A stretch of DNA of 64,000 nt from Coprococcus sp. OM04-5BH (GCF_003482105.1 NZ_QULM01000001.1:1-64000), one strand, 5' to 3'; positions 53,710-63,010 are shown, counted from the first letter of the stretch. Program-made: numbers and translations. Notes: generated by a model from the sequence alone, not told the origin.

Positions 53710-54594
53710 TTATGCGAGGGCTTCCTCAACTTCTTTTCTGTATGGAATAGATGGAACTGCACCCTCTCTTGTTACTGCAATGGACGAAGCCTTGGCACTC
53801 ATCCTTAAGATGTCTGGAATTTTCATTCCGTCTATGATACCTGCAAGGAAATAACCTGTAAATGTATCTCCCGCTGCGGTTGTATCTACTGCCTTAACCT
53901 TGAAGATCGGCTGATGATATCTCTCATCCTTGTCTGCATATATAGCACCGTCACCGCCCAGGGTAAGCACGATCTTAGCTTCCGGATAAATCTCAACCAC
54001 CTTATCTATTATTTGCCCCGGATCTGTGTAGCCTGTTATCTGCTCGCCTTCAACCTCATTCATCAGGAAATAGCTGATCTTGCTCATGTCCACTGCGTCA
54101 AGCTTCTCGTTAAAAGGTGATGGATTTAATGCTATCTGCATACCCTTCTCATAAGCCTTGTCCACAATGTAAGGAATCATATTCACCTCATTCTGGAGAA
54201 GCAGGATATCTCCGGCTTCAAAATTTTCAAGCACCTCGTCAACATACGCCTCCGTAAGCTTGTCATTTGCCCCTGCAAATAAAAGTATGCAGTTCTGGGC
54301 GTTCTTGTCGATCTGTATTATGGTGTGTCCTGTCTTACCTTCTACCTTCTTTATATGGTCGTAGTTTACGCCATACTCCTTACAAGCCTCAATAAATGGC
54401 TGTCCGTCCTTGCCGATCATACCACCGTGATAAACTTCTGCACCTGCCTTGGCAAGAGCTATTGACTGGTTCATGCCCTTTCCTCCGAGGAATATGTTCA
54501 TTCCTGTGGTTGCCTGGGTCTCACCGGGTTTTATGATATGATCTACATTGTATACATAGTCTAAATTCATAGAACCTATATTTAAAACCTTCAT
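53710..54594 (-). CDS. PfkB-family sugar kinase, ribokinase-like
   Basis: 294 residues. The N-terminus MKVLNIGSMNLDYVYNVDHIIKPGET, the GGKGMNQSIALAKAG signature, NPSPFN and the C-terminal DTTAAGDTFTGYFLAG with catalytic Asp fit ribokinase. The ATG at 54594 follows GGAGG; the upstream ATG (54621) lies before it and gives a translated ribosome site. Sugar identity is not certain; ribose is most likely. Confidence 0.88.
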   Translation of the reverse strand: MKVLNIGSMNLDYVYNVDHIIKPGETQATTGMNIFLGGKGMNQSIALAKAGAEVYHGGMIGKDGQPFIEACKEYGVNYDHIKKVEGKTGHTIIQIDKNAQNCILLFAGANDKLTEAYVDEVLENFEAGDILLLQNEVNMIPYIVDKAYEKGMQIALNPSPFNEKLDAVDMSKISYFLMNEVEGEQITGYTDPGQIIDKVVEIYPEAKIVLTLGGDGAIYADKDERYHQPIFKVKAVDTTAAGDTFTGYFLAGIIDGMKIPDILRMSAKASSIAVTREGAVPSIPYRKEVEEALA

Positions 54595-54939
54595 ACCTTT
54601 GCTTACCTCCTTCGGGTCCATAAGCCGGTCTCCCGGCCTATGCCCTATTTCACTATACCCTTTTTATTCAGCGTTGTCGATTGTTATAAGTGTTACGTTC
54701 ATTGACGCCAACATTGAAAGTGCTGATTTCCTGAATAAGGATCGTGCAACTTCATTTGGTGTGAAACCCATTTCATTTATGTATTCATTATAACATTTAA
54801 CTAATATATGTTAATTTCTTTTTCGTTGCTTTTCGGTTTTTTTGATACTTTTTCAGCATAAACTATAAGTTTCTTTAGGCATTATACACAAAACCACCCG
54901 TAGATTTATGTTCCACAGACGGTTTTTCCTATCCTCCTA
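54595..54939. other. Divergent intergenic region
   Basis: About 345 bases between the PfkB kinase and the MATE promoter. AT-rich from 54770 on; a weak hairpin at about 54890-54930 (ACCGTC-like, CCGTAG...GACGG). No gene seen; it presumably contains the kinase promoter. Confidence 0.4.
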
Positions 54940-55112
54940 TTGACATTTCAGACAGTATTGGTATAATGTCGAAAGTCGGACGGTATACCAATATTTGTAT
55001 ACCTTGCAAGGTGTTCTGAGGGATCTCAGGATTCCCGGATGGACGTGAATATTCATGAGCCAGATAAGATGTTTCTTATCCGGCTCTTTTTTATTTTAAA
55101 GGAGACATACTT
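54940..55112 (+). promoter_or_regulatory. Promoter and attenuator/riboswitch-like leader of the MATE gene
   Basis: TTGACA (54940-54945) and TATAAT (54962-54967) are 16 bases apart. The leader of about 140 nt contains a GGTATAC/GTATACC hairpin (54982-55003), a CTTGCAAG palindrome, a CTGAG/CTCAG hairpin (55016-55029) and a strong intrinsic terminator (55057-55092: GAGCCAGATAAGA paired with TCTTATCCGGCTC, then T-run). This lies only 20 bases before the ATG. A ligand-controlled terminator is likely. The guanidine-IV (mepA) riboswitch class is a good candidate because it precedes such MATE genes in Clostridia, but I cannot confirm its consensus here. Confidence 0.6.
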
Positions 55113-56432
55113 ATGGATTTACTAAAAGACAACCTGAAAAAACTATATTTCCGTTTTCTTATTCCATCATTGGGAAGCGCTATGGTCATGTCTATATATA
55201 CACTGACGGACGCCATAGTCATAGGAAAAGGCGTAGGATCTGACGCACTGGCGGCACTCAGCATAACAACGCCGCTGCTGTGTATCCTCATGTCAACAGG
55301 TATCCTGTTTGGCGTGGGCGGATCGGTGCAGATGAGTGTCCACAGGGGAAGTGGCAACAACGTTAGGGCAAATCAGAGCTTCACCCTGTCCCTGATACTC
55401 ATCTCCTGCATTACATTGATATTGTGGCTTCTGTACGGAACCGGTATGTCAGGACTGTTACATTTAATGGGTGCAAATGAAACCCTGTTCCCATATGCCA
55501 TGTCCTACATGCACTACATCAATATATTCCTTCCGGTGGCTGTATTCTCCAACTTCATAGCCATCTTCATCAGGGCAGACGGCGATCCGAATCGTGCCAT
55601 GGCAGGGGTTCTTGCCGGTGGAGTTGTTAATATCGTTCTGGATATAGTCATGGTATTCCCTCTTCAGATGGGTATAGGTGGTGCAGCTCTCGCTTCGGTT
55701 ATCGGTATGGCCATACAGGTTATTGTGGGCGGAACTCATTTCCTCTCAAAGAAGAACGGCCTTAAGCCTGCCAGACCGGAAAAGTGGCTTACCGGCATTA
55801 AGAATATTATGATAAGCGGTATCCCAAGCTTCTTTAATGAATTTGCAAATGGATTTATAGTCATGCTCTTTAACATACAGCTACTTAAGTACTGTGGAGA
55901 AAATGCCCTGTCCATATACAGTGTCATTTCCAACTGTGTAATACTGTTCAACTCTCTGTTCACTGGTGTAGGGCAGTCGGTGCAGCCTATAATCTCCACT
56001 AACTACGGGGCAGGAAATACAGAACGAATAAAAGCCATCAAAAGGATGGCTTATATCACGGTGATCATAATGGGAGCTGTATTCTCCTTAAGCGGTATAC
56101 TCTTCCCGGTTACTGTATGTAGGATATTCATAAAGATGGATCCAACCCTTTCAGCCATTGCCGGATATGGCGTAAGAGGATATTTCTTCACGTTCCTGCC
56201 ATTTGGCATTAACCTGCTTACCTCCTACTATCTCCAGGCAATATTAAGCTCAGGAAAGAGCCTTTGCATATCACTGCTCAGGAATATCATATTAAGCAGT
56301 GTGTGTATCCTGATATTTCCGTTATTTGCAGGGGCGAACAGCCTGTGGTTCGTAATGCCGGTGGTCGAGGTCATTGTATTATGCCTTTGCCTGTACTTCC
56401 TCCGCACGCCGCTTGAAGATCCTCGGAAATGA
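55113..56432 (+). CDS. MATE-family efflux transporter (MepA-like)
   Basis: 439 residues, 12 hydrophobic segments. It begins LYFRFLIPSLGSAMVMSIYTLTDAIVIGKGVGSDALAALSI and has GVGGSVQMSVHRG and, in the second half, GVGQSVQPIISTNYGAGN, typical of the MepA/NorM multidrug branch. AAAGGAG is upstream. Its last 54 bases overlap the end of the converging truncated MATE gene. Expression depends on the terminator-containing leader. Confidence 0.9.
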   Translation: MDLLKDNLKKLYFRFLIPSLGSAMVMSIYTLTDAIVIGKGVGSDALAALSITTPLLCILMSTGILFGVGGSVQMSVHRGSGNNVRANQSFTLSLILISCITLILWLLYGTGMSGLLHLMGANETLFPYAMSYMHYINIFLPVAVFSNFIAIFIRADGDPNRAMAGVLAGGVVNIVLDIVMVFPLQMGIGGAALASVIGMAIQVIVGGTHFLSKKNGLKPARPEKWLTGIKNIMISGIPSFFNEFANGFIVMLFNIQLLKYCGENALSIYSVISNCVILFNSLFTGVGQSVQPIISTNYGAGNTERIKAIKRMAYITVIIMGAVFSLSGILFPVTVCRIFIKMDPTLSAIAGYGVRGYFFTFLPFGINLLTSYYLQAILSSGKSLCISLLRNIILSSVCILIFPLFAGANSLWFVMPVVEVIVLCLCLYFLRTPLEDPRK

Positions 56433-57308
56433 TGTAAATATCACTATGGTGGTAATGACTCCCGCCACAAGATCCGCAATGCCCTCTGAGAGATACACGC
56501 CCTTAAAGCCCAGGAAATGGGTGAGGGCGAAGCACAGAGGGATGAGGATTATAACCTTTCTTGTAACAGCCAGTATCAGAGCTGATCTTGCCTGCCCCAG
56601 GGCAACATTTATATTCTGCAGAGTCATCTGCACGAAGAACATAATAGACCCCATAAGGAACATAGGGCAGTAATGCTTCACAATAGCGGTCACGCTTTCA
56701 CTGGCGGAGAACAGATGGGCATACATCTCCGGCACTGCCAATGATAAGGACCACACAGACAATGCGAATATGAACGCGATTATAGTCACATATCTTATAC
56801 CCTTTGTAAGTCTCTCGGCATTTCCCCTTCCATAATTATAACTGACAAATGGCTGCATACCGTTTCCCAGTCCGTTTAAGGGCAGTGAGATAAGCTGCAG
56901 GGCACTGAGCATAACCGTGAGAGCCGCCGTGTAATCTTTATTTCCCCCTGTGGCACGATTAAGGTTGATGTTGAACACTATCTGTATGGCACATTCGGTG
57001 ATGGTCATTACAAAGGGTGTAAATCCAAGGGACACTATGTCAATTATTCTTTCGATCTTCAATCTCATGTCCTCCACCCGGAAGTGGAACAGACTCTTTT
57101 CCGTGAAGAAGAACAATATTATACATACACAGGAACAGAACTGTGAGATAACTGTTGCAAGGCTTGAACCGCTTACTCCCATATTAAGGGTGAATATGAA
57201 TATTGGGTCAAGAACTATATTTATCACTGCTCCAAGAAGCACCGAACCCATGGCTATAAAGGAATATCCCTGGGTCTGGATAAATGGGTTAAGTCCCTGT
57301 GCCAGCAT
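56379..57308 (-). pseudogene. MATE transporter truncated at the N-terminus
   Basis: 309 codons equal to about the last two thirds of a MATE protein: it opens in the third to fourth helix (MLAQGLNPFIQTQGYSFIAMGSVLLGAVINIVLDPIFIF) and retains the whole second half (GLGNGMQPFVSYNYGRGNAERL). The first 130 or so residues are missing. Upstream sequence runs at once into the end of the LysR gene, and no ribosome site is seen. Unlikely to transport. Confidence 0.75.
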
Positions 57309-57338
57309 AACGAATATGGTGCCTGCCCTTTCTGTGGG

Positions 57339-58238
57339 TTATATATAATTTACAGTCTCCTGAAGTATCTTCTTAAGCTTCTGGGCTGCCACGCTCATAG
57401 GTCTTCTTGCGTCATATATCATGCACACATACCGCTCCGGTATCTCATCTGCAAGGTGTATCTGAACTATCTCCTGCTGCCTTAGTGCCGCCTCTGCCAT
57501 CTCCCCGGGGACAAATGCCAGTCCCAGCTCGCTCTTCACCAGTGAAAGGATCTGCCCTGTGGTGGCAACCTCCATATCCGGTCTCATGGTAACACCCTGA
57601 GCTGAAAATAGCTGATGATAGAACTTATACGTGGTGGTCTGCTCTCCAAGACTTATAAACGGATATTTCTCCAGATCCTCAAGGCTCTTCCTGCCATTTG
57701 CAAGTCCGTCAAAGGTCCTTCCCCCTACCAGTATGTCCCTAAAAGGCTTAAGCCGCACTTCCTTTAAAGGCTCCTCAAGCTTCACCGGGGTCGTTGCCAG
57801 AGCAAAATCCACCTCACCGCTTCTCACAGATCTGATGGCGTCGGGAGTTGAATGACTTGATATCTTAAGCCTTACTCCAGGATAATCCATATGAAATTTC
57901 TTAAGCTTGTCAAGAAGGAATATGTTCAATGCCGTCTCGCTTGCCCCGATGGATACATTTCCATGTTCAAGCCCAAGACTGTCGGAAAGCTCTTCCTCCG
58001 CAAGCTGCAACTGCTTCACAGCGGCGGAAACTCTCACATACAAACGCTCACCCTCAGGAGTCAGATACACTCCACGGTTTGTCCGCACAAACAGGGTACA
58101 GTTGATCTCATGCTCAAGACAGTTTATGGCTCTAGTGATATTAGGCTGGCTGTTGTTAAGGGCACGGGCTGCCTTGGTGAAGTTACCATATCTCGCCACA
58201 TAGTAAAATATTCTGTAGTATTCAAAATTGACGTTCAT
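57339..58238 (-). CDS. LysR-family transcriptional regulator
   Basis: 299 residues. The N-terminal winged HTH (YYVARYGNFTKAARALNNSQPNITRAINCLEHEINCTLFVRTNRGVYLTPEG) is followed by the two-lobe effector domain (VSIGASETALNIFLLDKLKKF, GEVDFALATTPV, LVKSELGLAFVPGEMA). GAGGATATA precedes the ATG. It is divergent from the hypothetical gene at 58384 and next to the truncated MATE; either may have been its target. Confidence 0.92.
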   Translation of the reverse strand: MNVNFEYYRIFYYVARYGNFTKAARALNNSQPNITRAINCLEHEINCTLFVRTNRGVYLTPEGERLYVRVSAAVKQLQLAEEELSDSLGLEHGNVSIGASETALNIFLLDKLKKFHMDYPGVRLKISSHSTPDAIRSVRSGEVDFALATTPVKLEEPLKEVRLKPFRDILVGGRTFDGLANGRKSLEDLEKYPFISLGEQTTTYKFYHQLFSAQGVTMRPDMEVATTGQILSLVKSELGLAFVPGEMAEAALRQQEIVQIHLADEIPERYVCMIYDARRPMSVAAQKLKKILQETVNYI

Positions 58239-58335
58239 TATATCCTCTGTTATATCAAAAAACTATAATAATCATATCAATGATATCTTTTACTTATCTT
58301 CAATATAAAATTATAATCATTATGTTGTGAGAATA

Positions 58336-58368
58336 CAACTTAAAGGTAACTTTTAATGGTCTGATTTT
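58336..58368 (+). repeat. Short leader-repeat fragment upstream of the 58384 gene
   Basis: AAAGGTAACTTTTAATGG then TCTGATTTT matches the sense strand of the thrS leader copy (AAAGGTAACTTTTAATAG, CTGCTGTT). It again lies just before AAGGAG. Confidence 0.45.
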
Positions 58369-58383
58369 TAAGGAGATGATTTT

Positions 58384-59181
58384 ATGTCTTTGGTATTACC
58401 AAGAGAAGAAGAGGTTGAAAATATATTTTCAAGAATACTTTCATCTGACAGAAGCTGTGAACGACTTGTAGAAACCTTCTATAATCATCTGTGTGATGAT
58501 GAACGATATATCGATCCCGACCCGCGTCATTTCGCTGAGGTCATTTTAAATGCCTATAAAAACGGTGATGTAAGTGCCCTGCTCCTTGAGATATGCGGCC
58601 GCAGCATGTTTGATCTGTTAAAGGAGGCGTACCTTATCCCAAGGCGTTTCCATGGCAAATCAGGAATAAATCCGGTCCTGCTCACCGACCCGGAGGGCAA
58701 TCTTTTGGAGGACAAAAAGAGCCTTGCCACCAAGCATGAATTTAAGAAATTCCGGGAAATATATGACTCACATACATCTGTTCCCCGGTCAAATCTCTAT
58801 CTTGCCGACGGCTACACCCTTGTGCGTTATTACACCACCGGCATGGACATCTGTGAGAAAAAGGAGGACAGGGAACGGGGTATACTTGTGCTCTACGCCC
58901 TTCCCGACACCAAGAAGCTCAATCTTACGGAGGCTCAGGCATATGATGTTATATGGTCTACCTTCCATGAGATACAGAAGGAAGCATTTTCAGCCATTGT
59001 CTACTACGGACAGGAAACTGGAACAGGCAATGACAAATCCTTTGATGAATTGGGCGTGCTGCTTCCTATACACCAGTTTGAGTCCAAAATGCGTGAACAT
59101 ATCGGTGTGATCGACGGTCTGGTACTGGCATGTCGTGAAAATATGCTGAAAAAAGCCGGTGCAGACAGCTTTGATCTTTAA
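58384..59181 (+). CDS. Hypothetical protein
   Basis: 265 residues, soluble, no signal peptide. It opens MSLVLPREEEVENIFSRIL and contains PRRFHGKSGINPVLLTDPEG, YTLVRYYTTGMDICEKKEDR and a C-terminal CRENMLKKAG. I do not recognise a family. AAGGAG precedes the ATG. The next gene starts 19 bases after its stop, so the two are probably co-transcribed with the exporter. Confidence 0.65.
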   Translation: MSLVLPREEEVENIFSRILSSDRSCERLVETFYNHLCDDERYIDPDPRHFAEVILNAYKNGDVSALLLEICGRSMFDLLKEAYLIPRRFHGKSGINPVLLTDPEGNLLEDKKSLATKHEFKKFREIYDSHTSVPRSNLYLADGYTLVRYYTTGMDICEKKEDRERGILVLYALPDTKKLNLTEAQAYDVIWSTFHEIQKEAFSAIVYYGQETGTGNDKSFDELGVLLPIHQFESKMREHIGVIDGLVLACRENMLKKAGADSFDL

Positions 59182-59200
59182 TAGCTTTGAGGTGTTTAAT

Positions 59201-60544
59201 ATGAAAGCTGCAAATAACAATAAAACGGATATTAAAAAAAATCATATGGATGTCCTGTGGCATGAATATGCTGACAGATCCGACACCACCCCTATAAGCC
59301 GGGCAAGTCTTTCGGCAAAGTCCTCTGTCGTAGGCAGGGTTGGCATAATGATGTTGTCCTGCGGTACAGGAGCCTGGCGAGTCCGAAGCTCCATGAATAC
59401 CCTGTCAGAGCTTATGGGTATGACGTGTACTGTAGATATCGGTCTTATGTCCATTAACTACACCTGTTTTGACGGCAACGACAGCTTCAGCCAGTCCCTT
59501 TGCCTTACCAATACCGGTGTAAATACCTCACAGCTTAACCGTCTCGAGAAATTTGTGGGCAAATTCTCCACAAAGGAGATCAGCCAGAGCTGTGAAGCCA
59601 TACACTCTGCCCTGGATGATATAGAAAAGATACACGGACTTTATACTCCTGTTACCCTTGCCGTTGCCGCCGCCCTGGCGTGTGGTGCATTCACTTTCCT
59701 TTTGGGAGGAGGCATTGTGGAGATGTTTTGTGCATTTGCAGGAGCAGGAATAGGTAATTACATACGGTGCAAATTATCCAAGCACCATTTTACACTGTTT
59801 CTCTGTATAATCGCATCGGTTTCAGCTGCCTGCCTTACATACACGGCACTGTTAAAGCTGTTGGAGCTGGCCTTCTCGGTGAATTTCCAGCACGAGGCCG
59901 GATACATCTGTTCAATGCTGTTTGTGATCCCTGGATTTCCTTTCATCACCAGCGGCATTGACCTTGCCAAGCTGGATATGCGTTCGGGAACAGAGCGTCT
60001 TGCCTATTCATTTATAATAGTTACCGTTGCTACCATGACTGCTTGGATACTTGCCATGTTACTGGGATTAAAGCCTATTCCTTTTCTCCCCCTTGACCTT
60101 GCCCTGTGGCAGTGGATACTGTTGCGTTTACTGGCAAGCTTCTGTGGCGTGTTCGGATTTTCCATCATGTTTAACAGTCCCGTAAAGCTTGCAACAGCCG
60201 CAGGTATCATTGGTGCCGTATCCAATACCCTCCGTCTGGAGCTTATTGATATATCTGCCCTGCCACCGGCTGCCGCCGCATTTATCGGTGCATTTGTTGC
60301 AGGAATATCAGCCTCTACCCTTAAGGGCGTGGCAGGTTATCCGAGGATATCCATAACCGTGCCGTCCATTGTAATAATGGTGCCCGGCTTATACCTGTAC
60401 AAGGGCTTCTATAATCTTGGAATAATGAACCTTACCTCAGCAGCCTCATGGCTTGCGTCGGCACTGCTGATAATACTTGCATTGCCCCTGGGACTTATAT
60501 TTGCAAGGATAGCAACAGACAAAACCTTCAGATATTGTACATGA
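59201..60544 (+). CDS. Threonine/serine exporter family protein (ThrE type)
   Basis: 447 residues from the ATG at 59201 (GAGGTG six bases upstream). The N-terminal soluble DUF1212 domain (MMLSCGTGAWRVRSSMNTLSELMGMTCTVDIG) is followed by about ten membrane segments, the last five forming the DUF3815 part (KGVAGYPRISITVPSIVIMVPGLYLYKGFY). Both halves are on one chain, as in ThrE. It exports small amino acids. Confidence 0.88.
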   Translation: MKAANNNKTDIKKNHMDVLWHEYADRSDTTPISRASLSAKSSVVGRVGIMMLSCGTGAWRVRSSMNTLSELMGMTCTVDIGLMSINYTCFDGNDSFSQSLCLTNTGVNTSQLNRLEKFVGKFSTKEISQSCEAIHSALDDIEKIHGLYTPVTLAVAAALACGAFTFLLGGGIVEMFCAFAGAGIGNYIRCKLSKHHFTLFLCIIASVSAACLTYTALLKLLELAFSVNFQHEAGYICSMLFVIPGFPFITSGIDLAKLDMRSGTERLAYSFIIVTVATMTAWILAMLLGLKPIPFLPLDLALWQWILLRLLASFCGVFGFSIMFNSPVKLATAAGIIGAVSNTLRLELIDISALPPAAAAFIGAFVAGISASTLKGVAGYPRISITVPSIVIMVPGLYLYKGFYNLGIMNLTSAASWLASALLIILALPLGLIFARIATDKTFRYCT

Positions 60545-60620
60545 TATGGCTGGCTTCCCGGGAAAAATCGTGTATAATGTCTATCAGTAGATCAAAAGAT
60601 GTTTAATTATTGGAGGAAAT

Positions 60621-61319
60621 ATGAGTTTTTCACGTTTTCATTATCACCCAACCAGACAAATGTCAGAATCCCTGCTGACTGCTGCCATACTTTCGGTATC
60701 CGGCGGTCTGCAGGATGTGTATACATATGTTTCGAGAGGGCATGTATTCGCAAATGCCCAGACCGGAAATATCGTTCTTATGAGCCAGGATCTGTTCAGC
60801 GGAGATTTCGGAAAAGTTATCCACTATTTTGTCCCTGTGCTGTTCTTTTCACTGGGAGTTGCTGCTGCCACATTTATAAGACAGAAATTACAGGACTTTG
60901 ACAAGCTTCACTGGAGACAGATTGTAGTTATACTTGAGATTGTCCTGCTCTTCTCTGTGGGCTTCATGCCTGAGAAGCTGAACCTTATCGCTAACGCCAT
61001 GGTTTCATTTTCATGCGCCATGCAGGTTCAGTCCTTTAGAAAAGTAAACAATTATGCATTTGCCAGTACCATGTGTATCGGAAATATCCGAAGCGGCATG
61101 GAGGCACTGTGCTCATACCACCAGACCCACAACATACAGACACTGTACAAGTCATTCCATTACTTTGGAATAATACTCCTGTTCGCCTTAGGTGCAGGAT
61201 TTGGAAGTATCTGTATACCGGTTCTGGGTATGCACACCATATGGATCTCATGCCTCCTCCTGTCCGTCAGCTTCCTTATGATGTTCATACAGGAAGAAGA
61301 ACAGGATAAAGACCAGTAA
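60621..61319 (+). CDS. YoaK family membrane protein (DUF1275)
   Basis: 232 residues with six hydrophobic segments. The signatures SVSGGLQDVYTYVSRGHVFANAQTGNIVLMS and MQVQSFRKVNNYAFASTMCIGNIRSGMEAL define DUF1275. GGAGG precedes the ATG. Function unknown, possibly transport. Confidence 0.9.
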   Translation: MSFSRFHYHPTRQMSESLLTAAILSVSGGLQDVYTYVSRGHVFANAQTGNIVLMSQDLFSGDFGKVIHYFVPVLFFSLGVAAATFIRQKLQDFDKLHWRQIVVILEIVLLFSVGFMPEKLNLIANAMVSFSCAMQVQSFRKVNNYAFASTMCIGNIRSGMEALCSYHQTHNIQTLYKSFHYFGIILLFALGAGFGSICIPVLGMHTIWISCLLLSVSFLMMFIQEEEQDKDQ

Positions 61320-61372
61320 GCTCTGCTTATGAGACTAATGCTCGTAACACAGATTGATCAGATATAATTTTA

Positions 61373-62179
61373 TCATTTGTCCATAACACATATCTTATTG
61401 GAAATATTCTTCACAGCAGGGATATTTCCAATAATTTTATATATAGGTATCATAACCTTCATGCCCTCAACAAGGCTCACATCTTCTATATTTCTAAAGC
61501 CTGCGATCACATCCTGAAGAGCCTTTCCGTTTTTTACCCCCCAGGTGAACTTGGCACTGCTGCCCTCTATGGATTTCTCCTTGATATGCTTCGCCATGAA
61601 TGGTGACATGGTTTCCACAAGAACATGAGCAGTAGCGAAATTCTCATGTATGATATCAAACATCTGCTTCACGTCATCCTCGTTAAGGTACATTGTAAGC
61701 CCTTCTATTATAACTAACACAGGCTCACCATTATACTCTATATCCTCCACATAAGAGCTGTCCATTGCGGACTTGGCGATCTGATATACTGGTCCGTTTT
61801 CCTCCATGAACATTCCTCTTACATGCATGGTCTCAGGCAGATCTATGTTATACCATCTGCTATATTTTCCCTTCATGCGATAACATCTGGTGTCAAGGCC
61901 GCAGGCAATATTAACCACTATAGCGTTCTTGTTCTTATTTAAGAACTCGCCTACCAGCTTATCAAGGATTATGGTCCTTGCAACAACTCCGTTGCTCATT
62001 GCAGTGTCTGTATCTGCCTTGGAAAAATCATAGTCAAGGCTTGCCACTATATCTACTGCTTTCTCATCATAGATATGATGATCCTTTTTCTGTGACTCCT
62101 TTGCCCTTGCATATAATGTCTGGAGCATAGTCTCCGGAACTCCCTGTACACTTGCCTTTGTCTTCTTGTCCATTTTCAT
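61373..62179 (-). CDS. SAM-dependent methyltransferase, LCM/PPM1 family
   Basis: 268 residues. VVNIACGLDTRCYRM is the SAM loop of leucine-carboxyl-methyltransferase-like enzymes, followed by WYNIDLPETMHVR and PVLVIIEGLTMYL. In bacteria these often methylate carboxyl groups of small molecules or polyketide-type products. The ATG at 62179 is taken, four bases after AGAGAGG; the ATG at 62173 is an alternative with better spacing. It lies downstream of a TetR-family gene on the same strand, with TATCTGGCAGATA-like palindromes in between. Confidence 0.85.
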   Translation of the reverse strand: MKMDKKTKASVQGVPETMLQTLYARAKESQKKDHHIYDEKAVDIVASLDYDFSKADTDTAMSNGVVARTIILDKLVGEFLNKNKNAIVVNIACGLDTRCYRMKGKYSRWYNIDLPETMHVRGMFMEENGPVYQIAKSAMDSSYVEDIEYNGEPVLVIIEGLTMYLNEDDVKQMFDIIHENFATAHVLVETMSPFMAKHIKEKSIEGSSAKFTWGVKNGKALQDVIAGFRNIEDVSLVEGMKVMIPIYKIIGNIPAVKNISNKICVMDK

Positions 62180-62257
62180 CAAACCTCTCTTACCTTTATG
62201 ATTTTATAATTTTTTCTAACATCGACTACACATATCTTTGTATATCCTCCACTGAAT

Positions 62258-62340
62258 ATAAAAAACTTTGTCATGCAGATATAACTGCTTTATCTGGCAG
62301 ATATTAAAAACTTTTTATCTGCAGAGGATAACATCTGATA
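62258..62340 (-). promoter_or_regulatory. Palindromic cluster upstream of the methyltransferase gene
   Basis: Three related dyads occur: GCAGATATAACTGC (approximate), TATCTGGCAGATA (perfect) and TTATCTGCAGAGGATAA (approximate). They are operator-like and could be sites for the neighbouring TetR-family protein. Confidence 0.4.
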
Positions 62341-62361
62341 TGTTTTGTTATGTTGCAAAAA

Positions 62362-62392
62362 AAGAGTCCCACAGCTTTTAACCGTGGAACTC
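62362..62392 (-). terminator. Terminator overlapping the TetR stop codon
   Basis: GAGTTCCACGG and its partner CTGTGGGACTC form the stem, followed by seven T residues. The 5' arm includes the last TetR codons and the TAA. Confidence 0.7.
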
Positions 62393-62971
62393 ATTAAGCT
62401 CTTTTATTAACTTTTCTGTTCCGCCTGTGGCATACACCCCAAGCTTCTTCGTCAGATACAAACTATATTCCATGTCATAATTTCCTTTCAGGATCTCCAG
62501 ACAGCCATCAAGTCTTGTTCTCGCCAGTATCCTGATGAGCTCCTTATCCGGCTCCTCAATCACCCGGCTTCTGTAGAAGGTCATCACTGCCTGCCCCATC
62601 ATTGCCTCAATCCTTTTGTGCCAGCCCTCGTAGCAGCTTCCCTGTGCCTTTTCCATTATTATTATGGCTTCCTTCCTGTGTTCCAGGATGAAGCTCATCA
62701 TAAGCACATCAATGTCGGCTCCCTTCTCAGGAGCTTCAAGCTCCATGCCCATGTACTCCGCCATGAGGCTTTCATACCGGGCGATCAGTGGTTCAAGGAT
62801 TGCCTTTAGAAGTGCTTCCTTGTTCTCGTAATGAAAATACAGGGCTCCGGTGGTAACTCCGGCATTTCTGCAGATGGTCCTGAGACTTGCCTTTCCATAC
62901 CCCTTCTCGTAAAACTCTTCCAGAGCGGCTTTCTTTATTTTTTCTACTGTCTTTTTCTCTTCATCTATCAT
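62378..62971 (-). CDS. TetR-family transcriptional regulator
   Basis: 197 residues. The N-terminal HTH (AALEEFYEKGYGKASLRTICRNAGVTTGALYFHYENKEALLKAIL) is textbook TetR; the ligand-binding part is all helical. No ribosome site precedes the ATG, and the promoter places the start of transcription about four bases before it, so the mRNA may be leaderless. Two palindromes overlap the promoter and start codon, suggesting autorepression. Confidence 0.9.
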   Translation of the reverse strand: MIDEEKKTVEKIKKAALEEFYEKGYGKASLRTICRNAGVTTGALYFHYENKEALLKAILEPLIARYESLMAEYMGMELEAPEKGADIDVLMMSFILEHRKEAIIIMEKAQGSCYEGWHKRIEAMMGQAVMTFYRSRVIEEPDKELIRILARTRLDGCLEILKGNYDMEYSLYLTKKLGVYATGGTEKLIKELNEFHG

Positions 62972-63010
62972 AACATGTGTTATGTTAGTTTAATCTAACT
63001 CTTTTGTCAA
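62969..63010 (-). promoter_or_regulatory. Autoregulated promoter of the TetR gene
   Basis: TTGACA (63005-63010) and TAACAT (62982-62987) are 17 bases apart. A perfect CATAACA-TG-TGTTATG palindrome (62969-62984) covers the transcription start and the ATG. GTTAG/CTAAC arms (about 62984-62999) sit within the spacer. Confidence 0.65.
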
